This document shows, in pieces, positions 26,858 through 39,300 of a stretch of 64,000 bases of DNA (position 1 is its first letter; each line of letters opens with the position of its first letter). A program made the translations under genes and the position numbers. The stretch is from NCBI RefSeq assembly GCF_019399895.1, contig NC_091866.1:9045308-9109307 (forward strand), read 5' to 3'. The DNA is from Cardiocondyla obscurior (lineage: Eukaryota; Arthropoda; Insecta; Hymenoptera; Formicidae). The notes beneath the pieces were generated by a model. The model was not told the origin of the DNA and did no database searches. It saw nothing but the letters and a program-made list of their open reading frames with translations.

Positions 26858-27240
26858 TTATTCGCGGACAAAAACACGCGTACTTGCGGAGCGATCAACA
26901 ACACGTCCTCGCGCCCGTGTCTCCGCAACTAGACTGACCGTTAGATTTCGGTCCTAAGAGAGAAAGAAATGACCGCGTAAAAAAGTGAGACAGCTATAGA
27001 GCCGGCCGTTAAATGCGCGCTGTCCTTCTCGCGCGTAGTTCTCGGAAGAAGCTGAGCTCGACTGAATTCTCGGAAGCGGCCGAGCTCGGCTGAATTCTCG
27101 GAAGCGCCGAGCTGGACGACGAGTTGTGTTTACGTTTTTTTAGGAGCTCGCCGAGCTTGGAGCGACTTTCTCTAAAACAAAAATCGTTCTGTTCGATGTT
27201 CGAATATATTTTTTCGCGATCCCGAGATCCAATTATTATT
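26858..27240 (+). repeat. Tandem duplication, unit B (~383 bp)
   Basis: Second copy, directly abutting unit A with a period of 376 bp, lengthened by small insertions in its diverged middle. After 27240 similarity to unit A stops and unrelated AT-rich sequence follows. With only two abutting copies and no internal region between them this is not an LTR pair with a body. A tandem duplication or a minimal satellite-like array is the simpler reading. Confidence 0.95.
27039..27116 (+). repeat. 28-bp subrepeats (x2.8) inside unit B
   Basis: This is the counterpart of the array at 26661-26738, offset by 378 bp, with a single base difference (CGACTGAATT against CGATTGAATT). Confidence 0.9.
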
Positions 27241-30200
27241 ATCGATCTCCCAGATCGTTGTCGTTATAAAACTCCGATTCGAGCAAGCGTCAAAAATAAT
27301 TAAATAATCCGAATAATTTTTTGTTTCGTAAAAATTAATATTTCTTAAAAAAAATCGCACACATTAACATCGATAGCTGACTTCAACTCTCGTTCGGCGT
27401 GAAGTAAGCCAAGCGAGAGAACCAATCAGCGTCGGTTTTAAGGAGCAACCATTAACAAATAATTCGCGCGTCGCTCAAACTTTTTAAGATAAAGATGAAA
27501 GGAGATCAGATAGAATATGAATTGACACTTCCAAGTTTAGAATCATATGTATCTAACTTCTCGAGCTTGCAAACTGTTCCGACTGATTTGCATGAACGCA
27601 TGATTTATTTATATCTTTCCCGTGAGCAAACAGGTTGAATTTTATAGCGCCTAAGTTTACGAGTTGTCCGAACTTCCGACCTTTTTCGCGGCCGTTCCGA
27701 CTTTATTAAGGCAAACAGAGGCGCCGGTGGCGTTTTGTCCGTAAGAATTTCCAAAATGTAATCCTGCGCCCGACATTTTCCGCGCACTGACAGTAATACG
27801 GAGAGATCGCGATCGCGTAATAAAGTTGCTTGCCGGCCGATACGCTTTCTTGATTGCGCGTACGAATTATTTATCATTGACGCGGGAGTTTCTCGCTTCC
27901 GATTTCTACGTTCATGCTCTGGCAAATTTTCGCCTACGGATATTTTAATATTTATAAGATTTAATTAGCAGAAAATATTCTATGAAGTAAGCAACTTGTC
28001 CGAAGTCTAAAGAAACTTCTATAATTTCAAAAGTAAAATCGTCTTTCAATGTAAAGTGCGTAACGACGGTTCGTGATACGATGCGCCTGACATTTGGTAA
28101 ATGCAATCCTCGTGGTATTTCGCCGCCTGTCTTTGACGATCAATCGATTTGCATCGCGCGCCCCAAACGTCTCTCGCCCGGCAAACGAAACCCCGGGCTC
28201 TTTTACGTCTGGCGGTGTCATCAATAGAGATTTTACGAGCACCGCAATCATTTTAAACGCACGGAAAAGCCGAAGCACTTTACGTTCGCAGCTCCGCTGC
28301 TCTCCTCGCTCCGTTGCATATGTCGATTCACCGGGAATCATCCTCGTCTAAGCCCTCGGCATGCTCTCACCTAAACCGTTCCTCTATCTTAGACTCTTCA
28401 TCGTGTTTCTCCATACGAGCAAGCGACCGTCGTACCGAAGTGAAACTTCAACCCCGCGCGACGAACTTCTGTAATTCGCTCTCTAGTCGTATTTCTCTTG
28501 AGAACGCACCGTGTCGAAAATGGGAGTGGGTGGCTTGTCAGAAAGAGGCGGGAAGCTACGAATGCGATGCCGTCGGTATCCATGATTTAATTCAAGCATA
28601 CCAACGCTTGAAGCTTTCGAGACGGAGATACGATTACGAATGTAAATGTACACGTGTCAAGAAGAAAACTTCTCTTTCTCTCTATCTTTTTTTTTTTACT
28701 TAAATATACATATATTAATGCGTTAATAATACGCGCCAGCAAATGCACGAATAAATAAATTGTATATCCACAAATATTTTCACAATTAAGAATTAATAAA
28801 ACTAAACATGCAAAGACAAGACGCTTCGTGTTAATTTCATTTTCATTTATTACCGTTTATTTTATCCTGCGTTTACTTTCTTTCTTCTTTTTCTCGTGTT
28901 TGCTCGCAAAACGCTAGTTTATCTTTTCCCGTAACTTCCGGATATTTATAATGATTTAGTTTTTCACGTCCAGGCAAAAAGACTTATTCCTTCGTTACAC
29001 AGGAAGGCAACGGAGCTGCAGGGAATTCCATGCCGGATGAGGAAGGACAAAGTGCGCGCGGAATGAGAAAAAGATAATATACGAAAGGTACCGTGGTAAT
29101 ACCGTCGCGCGGTTTAGAGATGTGGCCGAGGGATGAGAGAACGGAGGTCACGTGCTAAAGCTCACCCCGGCGCACCGTCGGCGGTGCAACCGGTGACCGG
29201 GGGGACGCGAGTAATGCATACTAGGTACACGACGTAAAATTTAATCCAATGAATTAATTATAAACTACGCCCGACGCGTCTCACGGCTCACGGGCTCCGG
29301 CAATTACCATGAATATGAAGCGCCGTGGGTCCCTTCGCGCTCTCACGGGGCCCGGAGTCGTTCTTCTCTCTTTCTTCGCGAAAGATAATATCGGTAATTC
29401 CATTCGGACGGGGAGAGAACGACGTCGCGCGTTAACCGTGCACGGTTAATTCACGTCGGGATGCGAAACACGAAGCGAGGGTGGAAGTTTCGCGTTTGTG
29501 CCCCCCGCTCGTCTTCTGCGAGGTCTCTCGACGCACGAATAACGTCGTGCCAGCCTCGGCTGGGCTGCGAAATCTTGATGTAACTCGAAATTTTGAAGGA
29601 CCGCGAGAGACAACGCGATGACGTTCAGGCGGAATAATTGAGGTAACTCGGACAAACAAAGTGGAGTGAACGAAGGCGACCGATCGAACAAGGCCCTCGG
29701 CGGCTTTTAGGGCACATCGTGTTGTCCACGTGAAAACCTGAACGCGCGATTTAATTATTATCGTTTCCATATTTAAAATCTGGGCGGGCCGTTTATAAAT
29801 TAGTTTTTAACCGCGATTTATCATGCATCGTTCCACGGCGCTATCACAGATACAAATATATTCGCGCCGAGAAAAATGTACCCCGATACAGATCGTAAAT
29901 CGCGGTGAGTTTTGGCGTCGACGATTATTTACGGTACAACCAAGTGCATGCGTCACTATTGAATTATATTTATTGTCGCGGCTAAACGATAAGTGAGACA
30001 CGCGAATTTCGACAGCGCTGGCTCATTTTTTTTTCCCCGTGCCTAATTATCTTCCCAGCGCTTATCAAATAACCTTTTTATCGCGTCAAGTCCCGACGCT
30101 GTAACGCCGGCGTAAAATCTCACTTCGCACACTAGGCGCGAACCGTATTTATCTCTTCTTACGTCGGGTGTCCGATTAGCTTGCGAAAATAATAGAAACG

Positions 30201-30484
30201 TGCGCGGAAACGTATCTGTAATTGAAATTATGGGACGATCGCCGGGCGACAGTTTGAGAAAACGGTTACGTCGTATACCAACGCGAAATGGTTCAAGTAG
30301 TCGCGTAATTGGTCCCTATCTACGAGAGTAAATCGCGAACGCGCGTGGAAATGCGCGCGGAAATGCAGTCGGAGTGCGTGCACGCACGATAATACCGTGC
30401 GCATCGCGCGCATTTGCGTTCTCGGCTGTGTACTTGCGCGGGTTTGCCGTACATTCGAATGTACGTGTAAGAGACGGGCGCGCT
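27241..30484. other. No gene recognised
   Basis: Starts with a small inverted repeat (CGATCTCCCAGATCG, about 27243-27257). GC-rich parts at 28040-28600 and 29000-29720 carry overlapping frames on both strands without family signatures. The 18-bp palindrome lies in the second. Confidence 0.7.
29432..29449. other. 18-bp perfect palindrome
   Basis: TTAACCGTGCACGGTTAA is self-complementary over all 18 bases. It lies in GC-rich DNA and contains two AACCG half-sites facing each other, the arrangement expected of a dimeric factor site. No protein is assigned. Confidence 0.7.
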
Positions 30485-30518
30485 TGTGCGCGTACGTACG
30501 TGTGCACGTGCACGCGTG
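30485..30518. other. Alternating pyrimidine-purine tract (34 bp) with palindromic E-box
   Basis: 34 bp of unbroken pyrimidine-purine alternation, the longest noted in the window. It contains the perfect palindrome GTGCACGTGCAC (30502-30513) centred on an E-box, CACGTG. It sits in a wider GTGC/ACGT-rich neighbourhood (about 30360-30680). Confidence 0.85.
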
Positions 30519-32632
30519 AAACTGGACTATGTACTCGAAATGCGCGTATATATGTATATTTGCATATATTTCTCGGGTGCAGGCACGGTGCAGCTTCCGG
30601 GGGTTTACATGCAGCCGGCGTGCGCCGTGCTTACGCGAGTGCGCGTCGTTTGCACACACGAACACGCCGGTGCGGTGCGGGAGATAGTTGCTCACACCGT
30701 CGGAGTTCCCATTGCGCGGATATCCGTGTATAATTGCATCTTTCGGGCGCTACGTGCGCCGCACACGTTCTGAAAACCGCGTAAATCCGGCCCGGCAATT
30801 CCAATGCGCGCGGGATCTAGCCGCGACATATGCTCGATGCTATCTTTAATTGAGGGAGCCGGCAAAGGTATCTCCTTGTCGCGGTGATCGTAATCGCACC
30901 ACTTTCTCGCACGTAATCTCGCTTCCCCGTCCTTGGATTTGTCTCAAATTTGTGCCAAACGCTTAGAATTCGAGGTACGGTGCAACGAGGGAACAATACC
31001 GCGCTTGTTACTTTTAATTTGTCACGATAGCTATTTTTACAAAAAGTTATTAAAGAGTTACGAGAAGCATATCAAATTTTTAATACGAAATAACCGTAAT
31101 TTTTGCTTGGAGAAATTAAAAGTATTATATTCGGGAAAACAATTTAAAATTTTATTATAGAGTATCACGTAGCGCACTCTTTCTCTCCCTCTTTTAATAT
31201 TCAAGGTATAAGCAGCGATTAACTTCTCAAAGGATAGAATCAACCGAGCTGTCGTGTGGTTTTGTGTCAAGGTGGTCATCTTTCTCCCGTGCAAACGTGC
31301 AATTTAAAAGAACGCTCATTTATGCGATGCTTTGAGAAAGAACCAGGGCAAGCCATGCTAGATTTTGTACCCGTAAGGGAAGCAAATTTCAACATAAAAT
31401 TACCCTCGACATGGCCCGTTGCTCGTTGCTAAAGTGCTTTGGGCTGTTCGCGCCGGGTGCAGTAATTTTTCAGAAAATTAATTGGCGTAATCGCGGTTCA
31501 TAAATCACAATTTTTGCAGTAAGAAAGAGAGAGGGAAAAGAAAGCACGAGCTTCGCCGGCCTTCATCGAACGTCCAACAGAATGTTATTTGTGCGCCAGC
31601 TACTTTATGATGCGATTTATCCTCTCCTCTTTCGCGAATCTACCGTCCGTGAGTTAGAATTAAACGCGAGTTATTACGAGACTGTATCGAGATTTTCGTT
31701 GACCAGAGAGAAGAGCTGCAGTTGTCGCGCAATTAAATTCTCACAGCGGCAAATTCACAACAAATTAATTCCGCCGAGCGTGCCGGTCGTTAAAAGCGCC
31801 GCATAGCAATTCAAAGACGCAGACATGAATACAGATTTCTGAAATTTAATTTGCGGAAAAAGGAAGAGAGGCAAAAGAAAGAGATTAATCATTTCAAGAT
31901 CGTGGGTTTAACAATTTCGTTGTGCGCGATTCGGTCGTTGCTCTTCTGGAAATGCGTAAAAATAACGTAATTGCGTAAGTAGCACGTGCCCGGATACTTT
32001 ACGCGAAATGACTGATCCCCGTAACCACGGTGATGCGACATATACACCCGATAGGCATTATCGCCCGCGAAAATGGCGTAACACGCATCTCGAGGAAACG
32101 CGCCAGCTGCGCCTCGAGGACCGGCTGATCCTATAAGAGTCGCGTTATCCCGGCGCACGCGTTCATCGGGAGATACGTGACAAATGACGCTTCCGCAGCG
32201 TTTTGGCGGTGTCACTGAATGATATAGCTTCTGAAAAATCGGGGATGAAAGGGCAATGTTCGCACGTTTTCTACGTGCCAGCCGGATAAATTGAAAAAGA
32301 CGATATACAACGTTGAGTAACTGATTACCCTCGTGAAAGATACTGCGATATTGTTAAGAATTAACGCGCTTAAAATGTACAGCAGCGTATTTAATTTAAT
32401 CCCGCATTACTTCTGGCTTTATCTCCGGCTTTCACTTTATATTTTTCGTCCACGATTATCTCCCGTCTTATTTTCCTTCAGCGATGGCTCTATTACGAGA
32501 GTAACCGAGGAAAACTGTGTCTGAAGGAATGTCACGAGTTCACCGATTCAATGGAAGCGATTAAAATTATCCACTGGCAACGTGTTCATTTAGGACGTGG
32601 TTCATTGAAAAATAGATATCTCCGATTCTACA

Positions 32633-32656
32633 ATATATATATATATATATATATAT
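32633..32656. repeat. (AT)n microsatellite
   Basis: Twelve AT units without interruption. Confidence 0.97.
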
Positions 32657-33269
32657 TTTTATATCACGTATGACGGTGCACGAAAGCGAGCGGCATTATC
32701 ATTCGAAATGCGAGGAGCCATTGTGAATTTTGAATGGTGAATTCTGACTTTTTCTTTTTCCTTCAAAAATTATATCGCGTATCTCTAGGTGCAGCTTTTC
32801 TTGGCTATCTATGTGGCGGTTAAATAGAAGTGTGCGCGGTTGGAGACAACGGAGATATCTAATCCCACAAACGACATCTGCTACCCGTCGCCTCCTCCCG
32901 CCGTTACCTTCGCGATATTGGGGAAGGAAGCCTCCCCCTTTCCGTCCGCTCGTGGTATTTATAATTTCCAACACGGGCTAATTTTACTCGGTCACGTAAC
33001 GACGGTGCCCATTGGCTGACATTTCTGATTAAATCTGAGCGCAACGCGCGGGAATATGGCATAATTGATAGTGGAGCAAGCGTAATCTCGTATCTTTCAA
33101 TTTGGTATGCTTCGAGGTACGAGCTTTTTATTTCAAGAGTGGCAAATTGGCCGAGCCGATGCCACATTCGTTGCCACACGATAATATCGGGTTCGCGATC
33201 GGAAAATTAAATACACGGTAATTAATATCTCCTGCACGGAGCTATTTGCATTCAAAGGGAGACATAATC

Positions 33270-33305
33270 AAGAGGGAAAGGGAGAGAGGGAGGAGGAGAG
33301 AGAGA
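33270..33305. repeat. Purine tract (GA-rich)
   Basis: 36 bp of A and G only. Confidence 0.95.
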
Positions 33306-36300
33306 TGGCATAGTAACTGAGAAATGTAATCGCATAAATATAGCATAAAAAAAATGTGCTGTTCAGATACTTCTTTGTGAGGGCTATTACGCGACTGATA
33401 ACGTATCAGATTGTTGGCTTCTACGTTATTACCTAAGCGATTATGTATTAATCTCTATCGTTTATTTACTCCGCGCTACTCCGCTCCATGGAATATCAAT
33501 ATAAAGGTTTTAATGAATAGGAACGTTCGTGTATTCAATGTTAATGACGATAACATCGCCGCTCGTTAGAAAATTGAACCTGTCGTCCTACATCGCTATC
33601 AACGGTAGTTGCTCCGAAAATATCGATTGCACACAAACGATATGCTCAATAATCGAATTATTTTTTAAACTGTTATTCCATTGTTCTACGAATAATCTGA
33701 TTATTATGTTCCCGTAATTGATTTAACGATCGCGAGTTGACAGTGATGACGAGTTTCCATTGCGCAGCCATGCAAATGTCATTAATTATTGGCACTTTAC
33801 TTGCAGCGCGAAGCCTTGCAGTGAATTTCATTGACAATATCGCCGCTAATGGGGACACGGTTGTTGCGCGCCGATATTTCGCTAACATAACTATTATTAA
33901 TATTACCATTATTGTTCGGCGGGGCGCGTCGACTGAATTCGCGGGCGCGCCGATGTCCACGCGAACCGTGATATCGATCCTGCCGATTTAACGAGACTTC
34001 ATTAGTCGGATTTTCAGACAACAAAGCGGCCGTCTCGTAGAGCGGCACGTGATCAGGTTGACGAGCATGCCCGGTCGCCCGAAGCTATGGAATTTCTTGC
34101 GGCGCGAAATTTCAGAGCATCCTGGTAACGAACTGCCATTATCAAAATTGTTTCTATCGAATCAGCTCGGACGATAATAATAATTAAGTTGGTAGGCGCG
34201 TGCCGGAAATAGAACAGTCGTCAACGAAAATTACAGCACGCGCGAACGGGCGCATGCACGAGCTCCACATATAAATTTAAGTAATGCGAATCGATATTTT
34301 ATACGAACAGCGGTATGTTCGTTTTTATATAATATTATAATTTTCGCGCAGTTGTATAATTATACACAATTCATCATAACGCTGAGAATATCCCGCGTTG
34401 TAATAAAAAAAAAATTTAGACTCACCGATTTGATGCGCAGTGGCGGAGTTATACAGCAACGCGGCTACGATGATACTGTAACATACAAAGTAAAACATTA
34501 ATTGTAGAGACGTTCAAAATAATTTTCACTAATTAAAAAATGTTAAAATGACTTTTTCAATTAAACAATAAAAAAAATTATATTATATTTTTATCTAAAT
34601 AAAATCTCTTTACTAACTTAATACTTTCCTAGCACAATAATTTTTTCTTTAATAATTATTAAATTTTCTATTATCTGCAATTAATTGTTATAGGTACGTT
34701 TGACGTGCTTCGTCATGTATAGTTTAATTTAAAAGAGTTATATCGTCCAAAATGTGAAGTATTTCTCCAAAAATTATTAGCTCTCTAAATATTAAAAAAT
34801 TATCCAGTAATTTTACATAATAAATATTCAAATACACAACTTTATTAACGAAATACTCTTTTATCAACAACCTTGCATCGGACGTGCGAACATAGGCCCC
34901 AAATGACAGAATGCATCTCCACTCTCGCCTGCCCTAGCTGATAAACAGGCATTGCTCGCACGTGAAAAATGCAGAACAACGTTTTCCATATCTCTGTATT
35001 TTTCATGCGGTTTATGTTATTTCACGGAATAGAGCTAATCCGCGCCACGCGTGCGGTGACGCTTCTGGTTATGCTATACCATCGGACATTACATAGCTTG
35101 CTATTCCGATTGTTGCAAGTTATTCGCTCGAGAGCATACAATTCAAAAAATTGTCTAAAATTCATATTTGCCTGAATTCATATTGCGAAAACGCGCGCGT
35201 TTACGAGATGAAATTGTAATATCGGCAATAACTCTGTTTCATTCGCGACATGTTGGAATGAAAAAAAATTAACGAGGAAGAACAAACCTTAATTGGACTT
35301 TAATTTGAATTTACCCAGGTATATTAATAAGTTTTATTAACTTAGCCGAGTGTGCACCCGCTCGTGGATATTGTCTATCGGCTCTCTCATCGTGACAATA
35401 GCTTAGCTAACTTATGTGCAGCGTGATTCGTGATGTGCCGTCGGTACGTTCATCGCATGCATTTCGACAAACTAGAACTAACGCCGCGCAGATTTCTCTT
35501 CTCTCGCGGGTATTCAAAAGTTCGCGTTGATATTAGATGAAACTTAGCCCGTAGTTAGTTACAATGCATCTGAGCAAAAAGAGCTTATCTAGATGTATTT
35601 AATCAGCGTTGTCGCACTAACTGTACTGTGTACTATATTGCATGTAAGTATGCAATTAGTAATATTAATGAATAATAATAGCGAGTTATTAAGGCTAGCA
35701 TTAAAATTTTCATCATACACGTATAATTTTCTTCAGTCATATATTTCCATTAAAATTTAAATGTGTATCACATTTGCTCATAATTGAAAAATTAAATTAA
35801 TTGTTTGCGTCTGCATTAATTAGTGGTTTTTGTGAATAACGGGGCAAAGAAAAGAGAAAGAGCTGTCCAGAAGCTAAAATAATTGCGCATTGAAAATGTA
35901 TAAAAGTAACGCATTTCATTTTTCATTCGCGAACAATCTCTAAATCGCCGGGATTTATTGACAGCACATATATAATATTTTATTTCACATAAAAGCTTGT
36001 GTGTATGGGGACTTTTTGAAATGTAAAAAATATTGTAAAACATAGATCCTCAATAACGTTGGTTATTTTACACAGATGTATAATATTCATATAAACGAAG
36101 GAAAAACGAACAAGACGCAAGATATTAAAAAAAAAAAAAAATTTACATTTTGCCAACGTGCGTTTTAGCACGTGTAATATTTTATTTGTATTTGTTTAAA
36201 CAAAATTGATACATACCGCGCGAAATAGTTTAGCTCTTCAGAAAAGTTATGTAAATTCGGGAAACGCATATTAGTCAATCTGGTAATCTGCCAACGGTTA

Positions 36301-39300
36301 TATTTTTCCATTCCTTTTTCATCGCTTTTTATTATTAAAAAAAAAAGTCTTCGAATTTTGAAGTGAGATCCAGATATTTTATTAACGGGTAGATCCTCTA
36401 AGAAATTTATCGAGCAGCACGTTTCATATGACATGCGTCCGTTTATTCGCAGACATTTACATACTAAAGCATAAGACGTGGCTTAAAAGTGCATTTTACG
36501 AAATAACGGTCTTATCTTGCTTCCACACGGCGCCACGAAAAGCACAGCGAACGCAATTCGAGCTTTTCCTAAAAGCGAAGGATAAACATCACGACTCGCT
36601 TTATTCCCACGGGCGCGGAGACAGTATTTTTCTTAGCCGACTGCACGAACGCTGGCATGATTTCTCTTAGGAGTCTACTAAAAATTAGAAGACTTTGTTT
36701 TGCTTATTCCTAAATAAATATTTCAGTGACGGGGATCAAGAGTAAATCCCAAGCGAATATTATTTGTAAGATTGGGTCCAATGTTTAAATGTACCGATTA
36801 CTATAATATTTTCGTTTAATTTTATGTACTGACAGATGATATTTCTCACAAAATTTTTCACGATTAATATAATTTTTAAAATAAATTTTCTTTCCCGCGA
36901 AAATACACGCGGTAAATTGAAAGCGCGTTTATTTCAATTCATTGGGGATTACACGCACAAACGTCCAGTTTTAGGCAAGAAGACTGTTTAATCGCGCTAA
37001 AGCGCACCGACACAGTGCACCACTCTGCAGAAATTTTGCAGCGCTGCGTAATTTCGAGACGATTAGCGATCGCGCAGTGCGTTATCGTCGCAATGTATAC
37101 TACAATGGTGAACGTGGTTGAGCCTTTTTTTATTTTTTTTTACGTTTTTCCAATAGTTCTCACTGGCCAATCCGCTATTTCTGCATCCGCGAACGACAGT
37201 GTTGGCGCAAGTCCTTGTGCAAGCTCAAGTGCGCTGAACGTGCATTCGCAAATTTGCGGTTTTCGCACTCCGGCGGCAAATGCGCGTCATCGAAAGCGCT
37301 TCCGCCACGGTGTTCTACTTCGTAGTAATTACGGTCACCTGGTTATTACGAGTACTATTATAATTACTCTCCCAATTATTTTTAATATAAATTTGACGCC
37401 ACGACAACGTTCACGGTACTCGGAGATAAGTATAAAGCACCGGATACCGCCTGCCCAAACTTTTGCTGGTCTAAGCGGTAAGAAATCAGTATCGCATATA
37501 ATTATTACATTACGAAAGCCGCAGCGTTGCGTAACGCTGTTGATTATAACTGCTATAGACGGCCACTGGGCGATCGATCGTCCCGTTGAACGAGGATGTC
37601 CAGTAGGTCACGTCATTAGCGACTGATTTATTAACGGGAAACGCTTGCGCGCAGCCACGATTTAACCGCCGCGTAACGATGAAAATCAACGTCTGAAATC
37701 GCGATTTCACACTCCCTCTTCTCTTATGTCGCCGCGTAACGGAAAATTCATTATGCCCGCGGACCCGTAATCGCAAACGTTATTTTTCATTCGTCGACGT
37801 CGTCGACCCTAGTCGCAAGATTAATGTTCTCCTGCTACGACGGATTCGTCATTACCCCTGCTCGGTGGCGGCCGTGTAATTGACCGTGTCCGGTTACCCG
37901 TTCTCTCTTTATTTTATTATTATAAATTTTTTTTTTCTTCTACATTTATTACGGCGCCCCTGACCTCAAATTTCCACGGAGAATAGATTAACGCCGTCTC
38001 ACTGGGAGTGTTTAATTGAAGATCTGGAAAATTGGCCCGCCGCACGCTTTTTACTCTCGCTCGTTCCCCGATTTTAGAGCTTCCCTTTTTCTCTCTCTCT
38101 CAACACCGCAATTTTTCTTCTTAAATAAGCACGAGGTTTCACGCCGTGTGAATTTATTTTCATAGAAGAATGAGTGCTCACGTCAAGTTATTACGCTTTA
38201 TCGAAACACCCTTATTCCCGTGTCACGTCGTGGAGCGTCGTTGGTTTGCAGCAAAATTGTGGTATCACGATCGATATGAAAATCAGAACAAACTGTTTAT
38301 AAGGCCGGATCCGTGCTGAATAACGTCCGCCGTCTCGTAAGCTATATTTTCGTTTGCATAATGACGCGCGAAAAAAGCTATTCATTTTCGCGCGAATCTA
38401 CGTCGAGGATTAATCGCCTGAAGACGCGATCGATTGTTTCGAGAAACGTAATGCGGGCCGAGGCGAGAGAGGGTGGAAGTAACGAGGGAATTAATTGCCA
38501 AGAAAAATACCGCCGCTCCTCGCTTGCCGCGGTACGGTTCGCTTCGTAAATTAATGCGATGCGTTATTAATGGTTTGCTTACTCGCGGTGCATGATCGCG
38601 CCTGTGCGCGAAGAATGAGTGCGCTCACAATGGGCGGAAAAGAAATTCTTTTTCGGATCAGCTCGGCGCGTCAAACGAGGACGGGATATCGCATTGAGGA
38701 AGTATAAATTACTTTTCGAATCGAGATTTATCGCTAACTTGTGCGAATGATGCTCACTCATTCACAGTAACCAAGAAAAAAAAAAAAAGACAGCCTTTCA
38801 TTTTGCGTTTCTTACACAGAACATTTCGCTGCGCTTTTTTATATTTATTTATTTTTTTTTTTATTTACTCCCCTTTGGAACGAGTGGCGTTTCGTTGATT
38901 TCGCGGTCGCGTCTACTGGTTCCAATTTAAAGGCTGAATGACTCCGACGCGGAATCGAAGTGGATTACAATTCCGAGCGAAAAACCGTCAATACGCGTTA
39001 GAATGTATATTGAAGATCAAATGTCGAGTTTGCCTACCGATGCTACGAAAAGTCACGTTCAGCTTTTCTTTTTTTATTAACATATGATTAACATTAGAAT
39101 CGAATATATCTATTGTTTAAAAAATCCAACGTTTAGAGTGACTTTTCATTAAAAAAAAAAAAAAACCTTTTAAAGGTAAAACGATGAGAATGTTTCCATA
39201 TGTCAAAAACTCTTGAAATTTTACAAATCCAATTGCTCAATTTCACTGTGGCTATTTATTTTTATAACCCCACGAAGAAAATTATTTCGGAATGATGAAT

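Noticed and set aside
26482..27240. The two 376-bp units as the LTRs of a retrotransposon
   Set aside because: They abut with no internal region, no TG...CA ends, primer-binding site or polypurine tract.
28319..28703. Plus-strand frame with several cysteines (about 127 codons from the ATG)
   Set aside because: No signal peptide, no spacing known to me from cysteine-rich families, and its end runs into a T tract.
30228..30695. 155-codon minus-strand frame rich in His, Arg and Thr
   Set aside because: It is a by-product of the alternating ACGTGC-type sequence; plus-strand frames overlap it with the same bias.
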